DNA of 23,242 nt from the NCBI GenBank assembly GCA_021805275.1, contig JAJZFQ010000072.1, forward strand, positions 1 through 23,242, in the 5' to 3' direction. Positions 1 through 6,779 of the stretch are shown here, piece by piece. A model generated the notes under the pieces. The model saw only the letters and a list, made by a program, of their open reading frames with translations. It was not told the DNA's origin and did no database searches. How positions within the stretch are numbered: the stretch's first letter is position 1; every line of letters starts with the position of its first letter. Position numbers and translations under genes: made by a program. Source of the stretch: Pseudomonadota bacterium. Lineage in GTDB: Bacteria; Pseudomonadota; Gammaproteobacteria; Steroidobacterales; Steroidobacteraceae.

Positions 1-1
1 G

Positions 2-121
2 GTCAAACTCTACGCAAGCTCGCTCTCGAGCGGCCAGATGATCGGACTGTGCGTGACGGTAATCCTGCTGGTCATCGCCCGCAGCCTGACCGGGCGGCTG
101 CCGCCGCAGGCGAGCGACTAA
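2..121 (+). CDS. C-terminal end of an unidentified membrane protein (partial)
   Basis: An open frame enters from the left edge and ends at TAA 119-121, leaving 39 residues. The visible tail has one hydrophobic segment (about residues 13-26, MIGLCVTVILLVIA) followed by a short Arg-rich and Pro-rich end, which fits the last transmembrane helix of an inner-membrane protein. Codons are GC-ending like those of the neighbours. Its stop overlaps by 4 nt the stop of the convergent DUF6249 gene on the other strand. The family cannot be named from so little sequence. Confidence 0.55.
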   Translation, partial: VKLYASSLSSGQMIGLCVTVILLVIARSLTGRLPPQASD

Positions 122-558
122 CGGCTTCCGGGCTGCCGGCCAGCCGGGCCGCTCGAGTCGTCAACTCGGGGCAGGTCGTAGCGGGAGGTGAACGCGCCGT
201 CGATGATCCGACCCACGCCGAGCGCGATCACCACCAGTCCCCACCAGTAGCCTTTGCCGCCCTGCTCCCACAGAGCGACCATGATGGCCACGCCGACCAG
301 CAGCGTCACCACGCCGCTGCGGCGCCGATAGTAGTACGCCCCGAGCCCGGCCGGGGTGTCATGAAAGAACTGCGGCGGCACCGGCGGCAGCTCGATGCCC
401 TTTTCAATCGCCGCCATGCGCTCGGCGTGATGCATCTGCAGGAACTCGCGCTTGCGGCGGCTGTGCAGATACAGGGAGAGCATGGCAAAGCCGATGCCCA
501 TGACGATGGCCGCGATGGCGATCATGTCGCCGCCGATTTCACTGACGATCCGGTGCAT
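118..558 (-). CDS. DUF6249-type small membrane protein
   Basis: This is a 146-residue protein. It has one N-terminal transmembrane helix (about residues 11-32), then a conserved-looking cytoplasmic stretch with HAERMAAIEKGIELP (45-59), then two more hydrophobic segments (about 83-98 and 105-122). The His-Ala-Glu-Arg-x-x-x-I-E-K-G pattern after a first helix is what I associate with DUF6249 proteins; their function is not known to me. I start it at the ATG at 558 because GGAG lies 7 nt upstream; the open frame runs further upstream without a better site. It is divergent from an ECF sigma factor gene and has a promoter-like sequence matching that of the sigma gene, so it is probably a target of that sigma factor. 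Family assignment is by pattern memory only. Confidence 0.8.
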   Translation of the reverse strand: MHRIVSEIGGDMIAIAAIVMGIGFAMLSLYLHSRRKREFLQMHHAERMAAIEKGIELPPVPPQFFHDTPAGLGAYYYRRRSGVVTLLVGVAIMVALWEQGGKGYWWGLVVIALGVGRIIDGAFTSRYDLPRVDDSSGPAGRQPGSR

Positions 559-589
559 GAGTGGACTCCGCAAGTGTCGTACCGCACGC

Positions 590-620
590 TTGATACTCGG
601 GGGCGGCGCGGCCGGTTTCA
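590..620 (-). promoter_or_regulatory. Candidate ECF-type promoter for the DUF6249 gene
   Basis: Read on the minus strand, TGAAACC (620-614) is followed by exactly 18 bp and then TATCAA (595-590), about 30 bp before the DUF6249 ATG. The same two boxes with the same spacing occur on the plus strand facing the sigma gene. TGAAAC-type -35 boxes are typical of ECF sigma promoters. Function is inferred. Confidence 0.6.
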
Positions 621-637
621 TTCGCCACGGCAGAATC

Positions 638-668
638 TGAAACCGCGATCGGGCCACCAGGGTATCAA
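638..668 (+). promoter_or_regulatory. Candidate autoregulatory ECF-type promoter for the sigma factor operon
   Basis: TGAAACC (638-644), 18 bp, TATCAA (663-668), ending 23 bp before the sigma factor ATG at 692. It is the mirror copy of the minus-strand promoter at 620-590. The two -35 boxes form the arms (614-620 and 638-644) of an interrupted palindrome with a 17-bp centre. ECF sigma genes commonly transcribe themselves, so autoregulation is the natural reading. Confidence 0.6.
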
Positions 669-691
669 CTGCGTCGACTCAAGGGTGATCC

Positions 692-1300
692 ATGCGCCGA
701 GCGCTCCCCGCCCCGGCCGGACGGGACCAGGACATCGTCGAGCTGCTGCAGCAGGGCCGCCCCGAACCGGCATTCACGGCGCTGCTGGAGCGCTATGAGC
801 AAAAGGTGTACCGCCTGTGCTGCGCGCTGCTCGGGGAGCACGCCCAGGCCCAGGATGCGGCCCAGGAGAGCCTGGTGAGGGTCTGGCGGGCGCTCGGGCG
901 CTACGATGGTCGCGCCTCGCTGTCGAGCTGGATCTATGCGATCACGCGCAACCGGTGTCTCTCGGCGCTGGCGAGGCGCCGGCCCGCGGACTCGCTGGAC
1001 GCGTTGCTGCAGGAGGACGGTGAAACGCACCTCGGCCTCGCGCACGAGAGCGACGCTGCGGACCCCGATGAGCGGTCGCGGCGCCTGCTCGAACTGGTGG
1101 ATCTGCTGCCCGAGCGGTCGCGCCAGGTTTTGCGGCTCTATTACTTCGAGGAGCGCTCCGTGGCCGAGGTGGCCGCCATGCTGGCTTGCCCGCAGGGCAC
1201 GGTGAAAACGACGTTGTTTCGCGCGCGGGCGGCGCTGATCGGCCTGCTCGAGCGCCGCGGCCTGGCCGACCCGGCCTACTGGAGGGAGCTCGAGAGATGA
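692..1300 (+). CDS. ECF-family RNA polymerase sigma factor
   Basis: This is a 202-residue sigma-70 family factor with only regions 2 and 4. Region 2 spans about residues 25-95, with AQDAAQESLVRVWRALGRYD (54-72) and the SSWIYAITRNRCL core (78-90). Region 4 spans about 135-188, with LPERSRQVLRLYYFE and the helix-turn-helix SVAEVAAMLACPQGTVKTTLFRAR. A linker of about 40 residues replaces region 3, and the length is normal for the family. The ATG at 692 has AAGG about 7 nt upstream. The stop overlaps the start of the next gene (ATGA), so the two are translationally coupled, a typical sigma/anti-sigma layout. A TGAAACC-N18-TATCAA element just upstream suggests self-activation. I cannot assign the ECF subgroup or the inducing signal. 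Confidence 0.93.
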   Translation: MRRALPAPAGRDQDIVELLQQGRPEPAFTALLERYEQKVYRLCCALLGEHAQAQDAAQESLVRVWRALGRYDGRASLSSWIYAITRNRCLSALARRRPADSLDALLQEDGETHLGLAHESDAADPDERSRRLLELVDLLPERSRQVLRLYYFEERSVAEVAAMLACPQGTVKTTLFRARAALIGLLERRGLADPAYWRELER

Positions 1301-1704
1301 ACGATCAGGATGCCCGTCCGGGATGGGATGACGCGCTCGACTCGGCGCTGCGCCGGGCATTGCCCGCCCCGCCGCTACCGCGGGACTTCCGCGCACGCCT
1401 CGAGGCGGCGCGGTCCGCGGCCGAGTTCAGCGACCGCGCCGCGCTGCGCGCGCGGCTCGAGCGCGAGCAGCGCGCGCAGCTCGCCGAGCTCAAGAACGAA
1501 TTCGTGCGCGTGCGGCGCGGAACGCTCGGAACGTTGCTCGGCGCGGCGTTCGCAGCCGGCGCGGCGGCCGCCATCGCCATGCCCTGGCTGCGCGCACATC
1601 TGGGCTCGAACGTGCATGTCGCGATCACCTGGGCCGGCGTCGCCGTCGGGCTCGGCATCGTGGCCATTTCACTGGGTGGGTGGCTGCAGGCGCCGAACCG
1701 GTAG
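1297..1704 (+). CDS. Anti-sigma-factor-like membrane protein
   Basis: This is a 135-residue protein starting at the ATG that overlaps the sigma stop (ATGA, 1297-1300); SD-like GGAGGGAG lies upstream at 1281-1288. Residues 8-40 (DALDSALRRALPAPPLPRDF) resemble the short N-terminal sigma-binding segment seen in small anti-sigma factors. Residues 45-72 are a charged helix, likely a coiled coil. Two hydrophobic helices follow (about 76-96 and 107-128), then a short tail. No zinc-binding HxxxCxxC motif is present, so it is not a classical ZAS-type anti-sigma. The role is inferred from position and architecture. It could also be an unrelated accessory membrane protein of the sigma operon. Confidence 0.75.
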   Translation: MNDQDARPGWDDALDSALRRALPAPPLPRDFRARLEAARSAAEFSDRAALRARLEREQRAQLAELKNEFVRVRRGTLGTLLGAAFAAGAAAAIAMPWLRAHLGSNVHVAITWAGVAVGLGIVAISLGGWLQAPNR

Positions 1705-1796
1705 GGCACAGTCCGCGCTCTGCGGCTCTGCGGGGCGGGTGGGCGATGGCGTATCATCCGGGCTCATAACAGCCCCAACGACACACGCCTGAGCCG

Positions 1797-2516
1797 ATGT
1801 CCGGACCCGCATTCCCCTCGAACCGCCCGCCGCCGCTGCGTCTGCCCGGAGGCTGGCTGCTCGCGCTGCTTCCCCTGATCTGGCTGGCCGGCCTCGGCAT
1901 CTGGGTCGTGCTCCGCTGGTCGCATCTGCCCCCCATGATCCCCATCCACTGGAACTTCCGCACGGGCGTGCCGGACTTCTGGGTGCGGCGCACGGTCCGG
2001 GCGATGCTCTCGGTGATGGGCACGATGAGCGCAATCTGCCTGGCCTTCATAGCACTCGCCTGGCTGATGCTGCAGCAGCCGCCGCAGATCTCGCACGGCT
2101 GGATCGCCGCAGAACGGACTTTCCGCCGCCACACCGCGCTGCTAATCGTCGCCTCTGCATGGTTCGTGGCCTTCTGGCCCGCATTCACCGTCCTGCCGCT
2201 GTCTGTGGATGCGTTCCGCGCCTGGATGGTGTTGTTTGCCGCAACCTTGCTCACCGGCGTGGTCGCGCTGCTGCGTTCCGGCATCCGCATGTACCGCGAC
2301 CAGCACGGGGTGCAGGTGCGCGGCGCGCGGACGCAAGGCGCGGACGAGGGTCGCTGGTACGGACCGTTCTACGTCAACCGACGCAATCGTGCGCTGCTGG
2401 TCTCCAAACGGTTCGGCGCCGGCTACACGTTCAACTTTGCCAACCCGTGGGCCTGGGTGCTGCTCGTGGCGCTCATCGCGGCGGCGGTTATCTTCACCCG
2501 ACTCCTCAGACGCTGA
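1797..2516 (+). CDS. DUF1648 / DUF5808 multi-pass membrane protein
   Basis: This is a 239-residue protein with about five hydrophobic helices (roughly 20-40, 70-92, 112-132, 140-160 and 217-234). After the first helix comes LPPMIPIHWNFRTGVPDFW (44-62), the DUF1648 signature of SdpI-like proteins (L-P-x-x-I-P-x-H-W-x-x-x-G). Near the C-terminus, WYGPFYVNRRNRALLVSKR and GAGYTFNFANPWAW (about 187-220) match the DUF5808 pattern. Related SdpI proteins give immunity to a killing peptide, but most DUF1648 proteins have no assigned role, and none is claimed here. The start is the ATG at 1797. The gene stands alone, 92 bp after the anti-sigma-like gene and 235 bp before the peptidase gene. Confidence 0.85.
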   Translation: MSGPAFPSNRPPPLRLPGGWLLALLPLIWLAGLGIWVVLRWSHLPPMIPIHWNFRTGVPDFWVRRTVRAMLSVMGTMSAICLAFIALAWLMLQQPPQISHGWIAAERTFRRHTALLIVASAWFVAFWPAFTVLPLSVDAFRAWMVLFAATLLTGVVALLRSGIRMYRDQHGVQVRGARTQGADEGRWYGPFYVNRRNRALLVSKRFGAGYTFNFANPWAWVLLVALIAAAVIFTRLLRR

Positions 2517-2550
2517 GCCCTCTCGGCCGTACCTGCTGGCGCGGTTGCAA

Positions 2551-2592
2551 CGACGGATGCGGCCGTTTCCGTCGAGACGCGCACGTTTTTTT
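2551..2592 (+). terminator. Weak stem-loop followed by a T run after the DUF1648 gene
   Basis: CGACGGA (2551-2557) and TCCGTCG (2568-2574) form a perfect 7-bp stem with a 10-nt loop. A run of seven T (2586-2592) follows, but 11 nt after the stem. This spacing is too long for a standard intrinsic terminator, so it is only a possible one. The rest of 2517-2751 shows no gene; it presumably also holds the promoter of the next gene. Confidence 0.25.
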
Positions 2593-2751
2593 GCTGATCG
2601 CCCCCTGCCATGGCGCCCGCCGTCATGGCATGATGCCGCGTGCAACAGGATCCCCCGGGCCGTGTTACGCGCCGCTCCGCCTGCCGCGGTAGATGCCCCG
2701 GGGCGTCACGGTGACCGGCTCTCGCACACGAAGACCAACGAGAACGACCCG

Positions 2752-3657
2752 ATGAGCACACGCGGCTCTGGACTGCTCGCGCTGACCTTGATCAGTTTTC
2801 TCATCGGCGGCCTCGGCACCCGTGCCGAGGCGCACACCCTGCGGCGCCATACCGCGGCGCACCGCGCGGTGCGCCATCGCCCGCGGCGCGTAAGCCACCC
2901 CTACGTGCGCTCCCGCGAAGCGCTGGTTTACGATGCCACCCGCGAGCGGGTGCTGTATGCGAAGCACTCGACGGGCGTCACCCCGATCGCCTCGATCACC
3001 AAGCTGATGACCACGCTGGTGGTGGCTGAGGCGCGCCAGCCGCTCGGCCAGCGCCTGCACATCACGCGCGCGGATTGGACGCCTTATTCGCATCTACCGA
3101 TCGGCATCTGGCTGACGCGCGCGCAGCTGTTCCATCTGGCCTTGATGTCCTCGGAGAACCGGGCTGCGCGGACCCTGTGCAACAACTATCCGGGCGGCCT
3201 GCGCGCCTGCATCCGGGCGATGAACGCCAAGGCGCGCGCGCTCGGCATGACCCATACCCGCTTCGTCGAGCCAACGGGCCTGTCCGCGCAGAACGTCTCG
3301 ACGCCCGGGGATCTCGCCAAGCTGGTATTGGCCGCCGCGCACAATCCGGTCATCCGCCGCTACTCGACCAGCTCGGGATACACCGTCCGCGACGGACGCT
3401 GGCGACTGCCGTACTACCCGACCGATCCGCTGGTACGCGACCGGTGGTGGCATATCGTGGTGCAGAAGACCGGTTTCACTGACCTCGCTGGTCAGTGCCT
3501 GGTGCTCGATACCTTCATCGACCACCACGACATCGTCATGGTGCTGATGCACTCCTGGGGCAAATACACCCGTACTGCCGATGCACGGCGGGTCAAACAG
3601 TGGCTGGAAGCGAACCTCGCCCGGCATCACTGGCAGACGGTCGCCGAACGCATGTAA
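2752..3657 (+). CDS. pbpG: D-alanyl-D-alanine endopeptidase (PBP7/PbpG type, peptidase S11)
   Basis: This is a 301-residue periplasmic serine peptidase that should cut D-Ala-meso-DAP cross-links in peptidoglycan. A signal peptide is visible (hydrophobic LLALTLISFLIGGLG, residues 8-22, with TRAEA ending near 27). All three penicillin-binding motifs are intact: SITK (S81-K84, nucleophile and base), SEN (S134-N136) and KTG (K239-G241). The length fits PBP7-type enzymes rather than the longer DacA/DacC carboxypeptidases, which carry a C-terminal amphipathic anchor that is missing here. Residues 28-50 are unusually rich in His and Arg. I start at the ATG at 2752 because it begins the signal peptide; the upstream ribosome site is weak (GAGAA). 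The open frame continues upstream, but that extension has no coding character. Confidence 0.88.
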   Translation: MSTRGSGLLALTLISFLIGGLGTRAEAHTLRRHTAAHRAVRHRPRRVSHPYVRSREALVYDATRERVLYAKHSTGVTPIASITKLMTTLVVAEARQPLGQRLHITRADWTPYSHLPIGIWLTRAQLFHLALMSSENRAARTLCNNYPGGLRACIRAMNAKARALGMTHTRFVEPTGLSAQNVSTPGDLAKLVLAAAHNPVIRRYSTSSGYTVRDGRWRLPYYPTDPLVRDRWWHIVVQKTGFTDLAGQCLVLDTFIDHHDIVMVLMHSWGKYTRTADARRVKQWLEANLARHHWQTVAERM

Positions 3658-3673
3658 ACGACCGCCGGCGCCG

Positions 3674-4135
3674 ATGAGCGGCGGGATCCCTGCCGCTGCG
3701 CTTGAGCGTTTTTTGCGCGCCCAGGATCCGCTGATGGCACAGGTGCGCACCGAGCTCGCCTCAGGTGGCAAGACCGGTCACTGGATGTGGTTCGTGTTCC
3801 CGCAGCTACGCGGTCTAGGCTCGAGCCCCATGGCGCAGCGTTACGCGATCGCCTCGCTCGAGGAGGCCATCGACTACCTACGCCATCCCGTCCTCGGCGC
3901 GCGGCTTGCGGACTGCACCGCGACGGTCAACGAGGTACGCAATACACCGATCGAGGCGATTTTCCCGTATCCCGACCACCTGAAATTCCACTCCTGCATG
4001 ACGCTGTTTTCCCTGGCTGCGCGCCGTGCAGATGCGCTTGCGTGCGGCGAGCTATTCCACGCGGCGCTCGCCAAGTACTTCGCCGGCCGCCCCGATTCCG
4101 GCACGCTCGAATTGCTTGCCGCTGGCGCGGCCTGA
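3674..4135 (+). CDS. DUF1810 family protein
   Basis: This is a 153-residue soluble protein. The N-terminal half carries the DUF1810 signature: LERFLRAQDP (10-19), GHWMWFVFPQLRGLGSS (36-52), and the A-x-x-Y-A-I-x-S-L-x-E-A-x-x-Y-L-x-H-P-x-L-G-x-R-L block (about 54-78). The later PDHLKFHSCMTLFSLA stretch (about 100-115) is also typical. Length is normal for the family. No catalytic role is established to my knowledge; some databases call members calpastatin-like without support. The ATG at 3674 lies 16 nt after the endopeptidase stop, with no strong ribosome site, so it may be co-transcribed with the peptidase gene. It converges with the quinone oxidoreductase gene. Confidence 0.88.
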   Translation: MSGGIPAAALERFLRAQDPLMAQVRTELASGGKTGHWMWFVFPQLRGLGSSPMAQRYAIASLEEAIDYLRHPVLGARLADCTATVNEVRNTPIEAIFPYPDHLKFHSCMTLFSLAARRADALACGELFHAALAKYFAGRPDSGTLELLAAGAA

Positions 4136-4164
4136 CCTGCGGGCGCCACTGGCGCAACCGACCG

Positions 4165-4183
4165 GCAACGGCCAAGCCGTTGC
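4165..4183. terminator. Stem-loop between convergent genes
   Basis: GCAACGG (4165-4171) and CCGTTGC (4177-4183) form a perfect 7-bp stem with a 5-nt loop, in the 54-bp gap between the convergent DUF1810 and quinone oxidoreductase stops. No T run follows on either strand. It could help end transcription from both sides, but this is not shown. Confidence 0.25.
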
Positions 4184-4189
4184 GGCGGC

Positions 4190-5161
4190 CTACGGAATCA
4201 GCACGGTCGAGCCGGTGGTCCGGCGCGCTTCCAGCTCGCGGTGCGCCTGGGCGGCATCGCCGAGCGCATAGCGCTGGCCGATCCGCACACGCAGCACGCC
4301 CTTGCGGACGGCCGCGAACATCTCCCGCGCCGCGGCATCGAGCTCCTCGCGGCGGGCGATGTAGTTGAACAGCGTCGGACGCGTCAGGAACAGCGAGCCG
4401 CGCCGGCTGAGCTCGTGCGGGCTGATCGCCGGTGGCATCCCGGAGGCATTGCCGTAGGAAACCATCAGGCCAAGCGGGCGCAGGCAGTCGAGGGAGTCCA
4501 CGAAGGTGTCACGGCCGACCGAGTCATACACGACCGCCACGCCCTCACCGCGGGTGAGGCTGCGGACCTCCGGGGCCAGCGGCCCGCGTCCCGAGAGCAG
4601 CACGTGGCGGCAACCGAGCTTGCGTGCGAGTTCGGCTTTCGCCTCGCTGCCCACCACGCCAATGACCTTGGCGCCGAGCGCCTTGGCCCACTGCGTCAGC
4701 AATGATCCGACGCCACCGGCGGCGGCGTGCACCAGGATCGGCTCGCCGGCGCGCACGCGATGCGTGCGGCGCAGGAGGAAGTGCGCGGTGAGCCCCTTCA
4801 GCATCAGCGCCGCGGCCTGTTCGTCCTCGATGCCCCGAGGAATCCTGACCAGCCGCGTGACAGGCAGGTTGCGCCGCTCACAGTACGCGCCCGCACGCGT
4901 GCCGACGTAGGCGACCCGATCCCCCACCCGCAACCCGCGCGCATTGCGTCCGAGCGCCGTGATCACACCGGCAGCCTCCCATCCCGGGGTAGCGGGCAGC
5001 TCGCCCGGATACAGTCCGGTGCGCTCGTAGACATCGATGTAGTTCAGCCCGATCGCCGTGTGGCGGACCTGTGCCTCGCCGGCGGCCGGCTTCTCGATCG
5101 GCAGGTCCTCCTCGCGCAGAACCTCCGGCCCGCCGTGCTCATGAAATCGGATGCAGTGCAT
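4190..5161 (-). CDS. Quinone oxidoreductase, NADPH-dependent (zinc-free MDR superfamily)
   Basis: This is a 323-residue enzyme of the medium-chain dehydrogenase/reductase superfamily, close in pattern to QorA. The N-terminal GroES-like domain (about 1-120) includes IGLNYIDVYERTGLYP (37-52) and PGWEAAGVI (59-67), both hallmark blocks of quinone reductases. The Rossmann domain (about 120-260) has the dinucleotide loop AAAGGVG (146-152). No structural or catalytic zinc Cys/His cluster is present, as expected for QOR. The expected reaction is one-electron or two-electron reduction of quinones with NADPH in the cytoplasm. The start at ATG 5161 has AGGA about 6 nt upstream, and the family N-terminus begins exactly there although the open frame extends further. 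It is divergent from the methyltransferase gene. Confidence 0.9.
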   Translation of the reverse strand: MHCIRFHEHGGPEVLREEDLPIEKPAAGEAQVRHTAIGLNYIDVYERTGLYPGELPATPGWEAAGVITALGRNARGLRVGDRVAYVGTRAGAYCERRNLPVTRLVRIPRGIEDEQAAALMLKGLTAHFLLRRTHRVRAGEPILVHAAAGGVGSLLTQWAKALGAKVIGVVGSEAKAELARKLGCRHVLLSGRGPLAPEVRSLTRGEGVAVVYDSVGRDTFVDSLDCLRPLGLMVSYGNASGMPPAISPHELSRRGSLFLTRPTLFNYIARREELDAAAREMFAAVRKGVLRVRIGQRYALGDAAQAHRELEARRTTGSTVLIP

Positions 5162-5175
5162 AGCTGTCCTTCGGG

Positions 5176-5196
5176 GGCGGCGCACGCTGCGCCGCC
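5176..5196. repeat. Perfect inverted repeat ahead of the quinone oxidoreductase start
   Basis: GGCGGCGC (5176-5183) and GCGCCGCC (5189-5196) are perfect complementary arms around ACGCT. The repeat sits 15 bp upstream of the oxidoreductase ATG, in the 149-bp divergent gap shared with the methyltransferase gene. It may be an operator or an mRNA leader hairpin. In DNA this GC-rich, a chance palindrome is also possible. Confidence 0.3.
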
Positions 5197-5310
5197 GGCC
5201 GACTCTACACCCGCCGGCGGGGCGCCGTTGCGCGGACCCGCGATCGGCCGGCCTTGCGCGTCGGGGAAAGAACCTTCTACCGTAGCGAGGTTCAGTCCTA
5301 GAGGCCCGCC

Positions 5311-6105
5311 ATGCCCAGCCACGAGCAGACCGTCCAGAACCAGTTCGATCCGCGCGCCGAGGACTATCGCACCAGCGCAGTCCATGCGTCGGGACCGGAT
5401 CTGGAGTACGCACGGACCCTCGTCGCCGACGCACCGCAACGCCCACAGCGGGCCCTGGACCTGGGCTGCGGCGCCGGACACCTCTCCTTCGCGCTCGCCG
5501 CGCACGTCGGCCGGCTGGTGGCGCTCGACCCCTCGCCCGGCATGCTGGCGGCGGTGAGCCGCGGTGCGGCCGAGCGCGGGCTGACCCAGATCGAAACCCG
5601 CCCCGGCAGCGCCGAGTCCCTGCCGTATCCGGACGGGTCCTTCGATCTGGTCTGCACCCGTTACAGCGCGCATCACTGGAGCCACCTCGAGGCGGCCGTG
5701 CTCGAGATGCTCCGTGTGCTCGCACCCGGCGGTCACGTGTTGCTCATCGATGTCGTGGCGCCGCCCGATGTCCTCACCGACACGCATCTGCAGGCGATGG
5801 AGCTGCTGCGCGACGCCTCGCACGTGCGCAACCGATCGGTGCGCGAGTGGCGGGCGCTGCTCGGCGGGGCCGGTCTTGCCGAGCAACAGTATCGCCAGTG
5901 GCCCCTGCGCATCGAGTTCGCCTCCTGGGTGGCGCGCATGCGCACGCCCGAGACGCGCATCGCGGCCATCTGCTCCCTGCAGACCGGGGCCCCTCACGAG
6001 GTCCGCGAGGCGCTCGGGATCGGTGCCGATGGGTCATTCACGCTGCAGACGGGGCTGTTCTGGCTGACCGGCGCCGCACAGCCTGCCGGCAGTCCGCCGC
6101 ACTGA
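5311..6105 (+). CDS. Class I SAM-dependent methyltransferase (type 11, UbiE/YcgJ-like)
   Basis: This is a 264-residue protein with the class I Rossmann methyltransferase core. Motif I is ALDLGCGAGHLS (48-59). The acidic residue of motif II is D73 in VALDPSPGML (70-79). Post-motif II is RPGSAESLPYPDGSFDLV (97-114), followed by YSAHHW (118-123) and LRVLAPGGHVLLID (134-147). The order and spacing match the Methyltransf_11 family, which uses S-adenosylmethionine on small molecules. The substrate cannot be told from sequence, and general UbiE-like annotations should not be taken as ubiquinone synthesis. The ATG at 5311 has AGG 6 nt upstream. The gene is monocistronic as far as visible and is divergent from the quinone oxidoreductase. 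Confidence 0.9.
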   Translation: MPSHEQTVQNQFDPRAEDYRTSAVHASGPDLEYARTLVADAPQRPQRALDLGCGAGHLSFALAAHVGRLVALDPSPGMLAAVSRGAAERGLTQIETRPGSAESLPYPDGSFDLVCTRYSAHHWSHLEAAVLEMLRVLAPGGHVLLIDVVAPPDVLTDTHLQAMELLRDASHVRNRSVREWRALLGGAGLAEQQYRQWPLRIEFASWVARMRTPETRIAAICSLQTGAPHEVREALGIGADGSFTLQTGLFWLTGAAQPAGSPPH

Positions 6106-6139
6106 GCCGGCTGACCTGCGCCTCGGCGCCGCTCGGGGC

Positions 6140-6771
6140 CTACGGGAGACTACCCGCCGCCCGAGGACGCATGTGCCGAAACAGTCGAGCTGAAACTGCA
6201 AGCCGGCCGAGCCAGCAGCCGACGATGGACATCGGGGCAATCACCAGCGAACAGCGCCCATCGAGCACGATCAGCGTTCCGCCCTGAGGTAATTCCTCGA
6301 TGCGCTGTGTCGCGGCGGCGTCCCAGCCGTCCCAGGCATCCGCCCGGCGCGACGGGGCAAAGGCCGGCGCGCGCGGGAACCCGACGCCACCCGTGGCGGG
6401 ACACCCCTGGAAGTTATGCGCTGCGCCGAGCGGCGCAGCGCGCTCAGCCAGCTCACGGCCGGCCGGACCGAGCGGACATCGCGCATCGGGGCGGGAGCCG
6501 GCTCGGCGCGCACCGGTATCGACTTCGCTGGCCCGGGGCCGACTCGCGCACCCGTGACGCCCGGCGAAGGCCAGTGGCCGGAGCGCAACAGCGCTACGGG
6601 CACCAACAGGATGATCGCTACGGCAACGCCGCGAGGATGGGCCGGAGCCGCACCCCCCCGGGGCACCGGGGGCGTTGCCAGGCTCGCCAGCAGAGCGCCG
6701 TGCAGGGCCAAGCGCGAGTGCTGCCGCGGCAAGGCGCCGGGGCGCGCAGCGCCAGCGCTCGGCGCCCCCAA
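6140..6771 (-). pseudogene. Third gene of the padR operon, apparently frameshifted (unknown family)
   Basis: No single frame looks coding across this stretch. From TTG 6771, which has GAGGG 5 nt upstream, one frame has GC-ending codons, a hydrophobic segment (VAVAIILLVPVALL, about residues 53-66) and a Pro-rich linker. Around 6420-6430 the coding look passes to the next frame. That frame ends at TAG 6140 with a protein-like tail, including DAWDGWDAAATQRIEELPQG and TLIVLDGRCSLVIAP. The joined product would be about 210 residues with one N-terminal anchor and a small C-terminal domain. The switch fits the loss of one base (or gain of two). It may be a real pseudogene, a sequencing error, or a shorter intact gene in the second frame. 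I do not recognise the family. It lies 8 nt after the preceding stop. Confidence 0.4.
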
Positions 6772-6779
6772 CGTCGCCC

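Noticed and set aside
49..798. A 249-codon plus-strand frame from the left edge into the sigma gene
   Set aside because: It is antisense to the DUF6249 gene and out of frame with the sigma factor, with low-complexity composition.
1751..1757. GTATCAT upstream of the DUF1648 gene as a third copy of the ECF -10 box
   Set aside because: No TGAAACC-like box lies 17-18 bp upstream, so the match is only to a short string.
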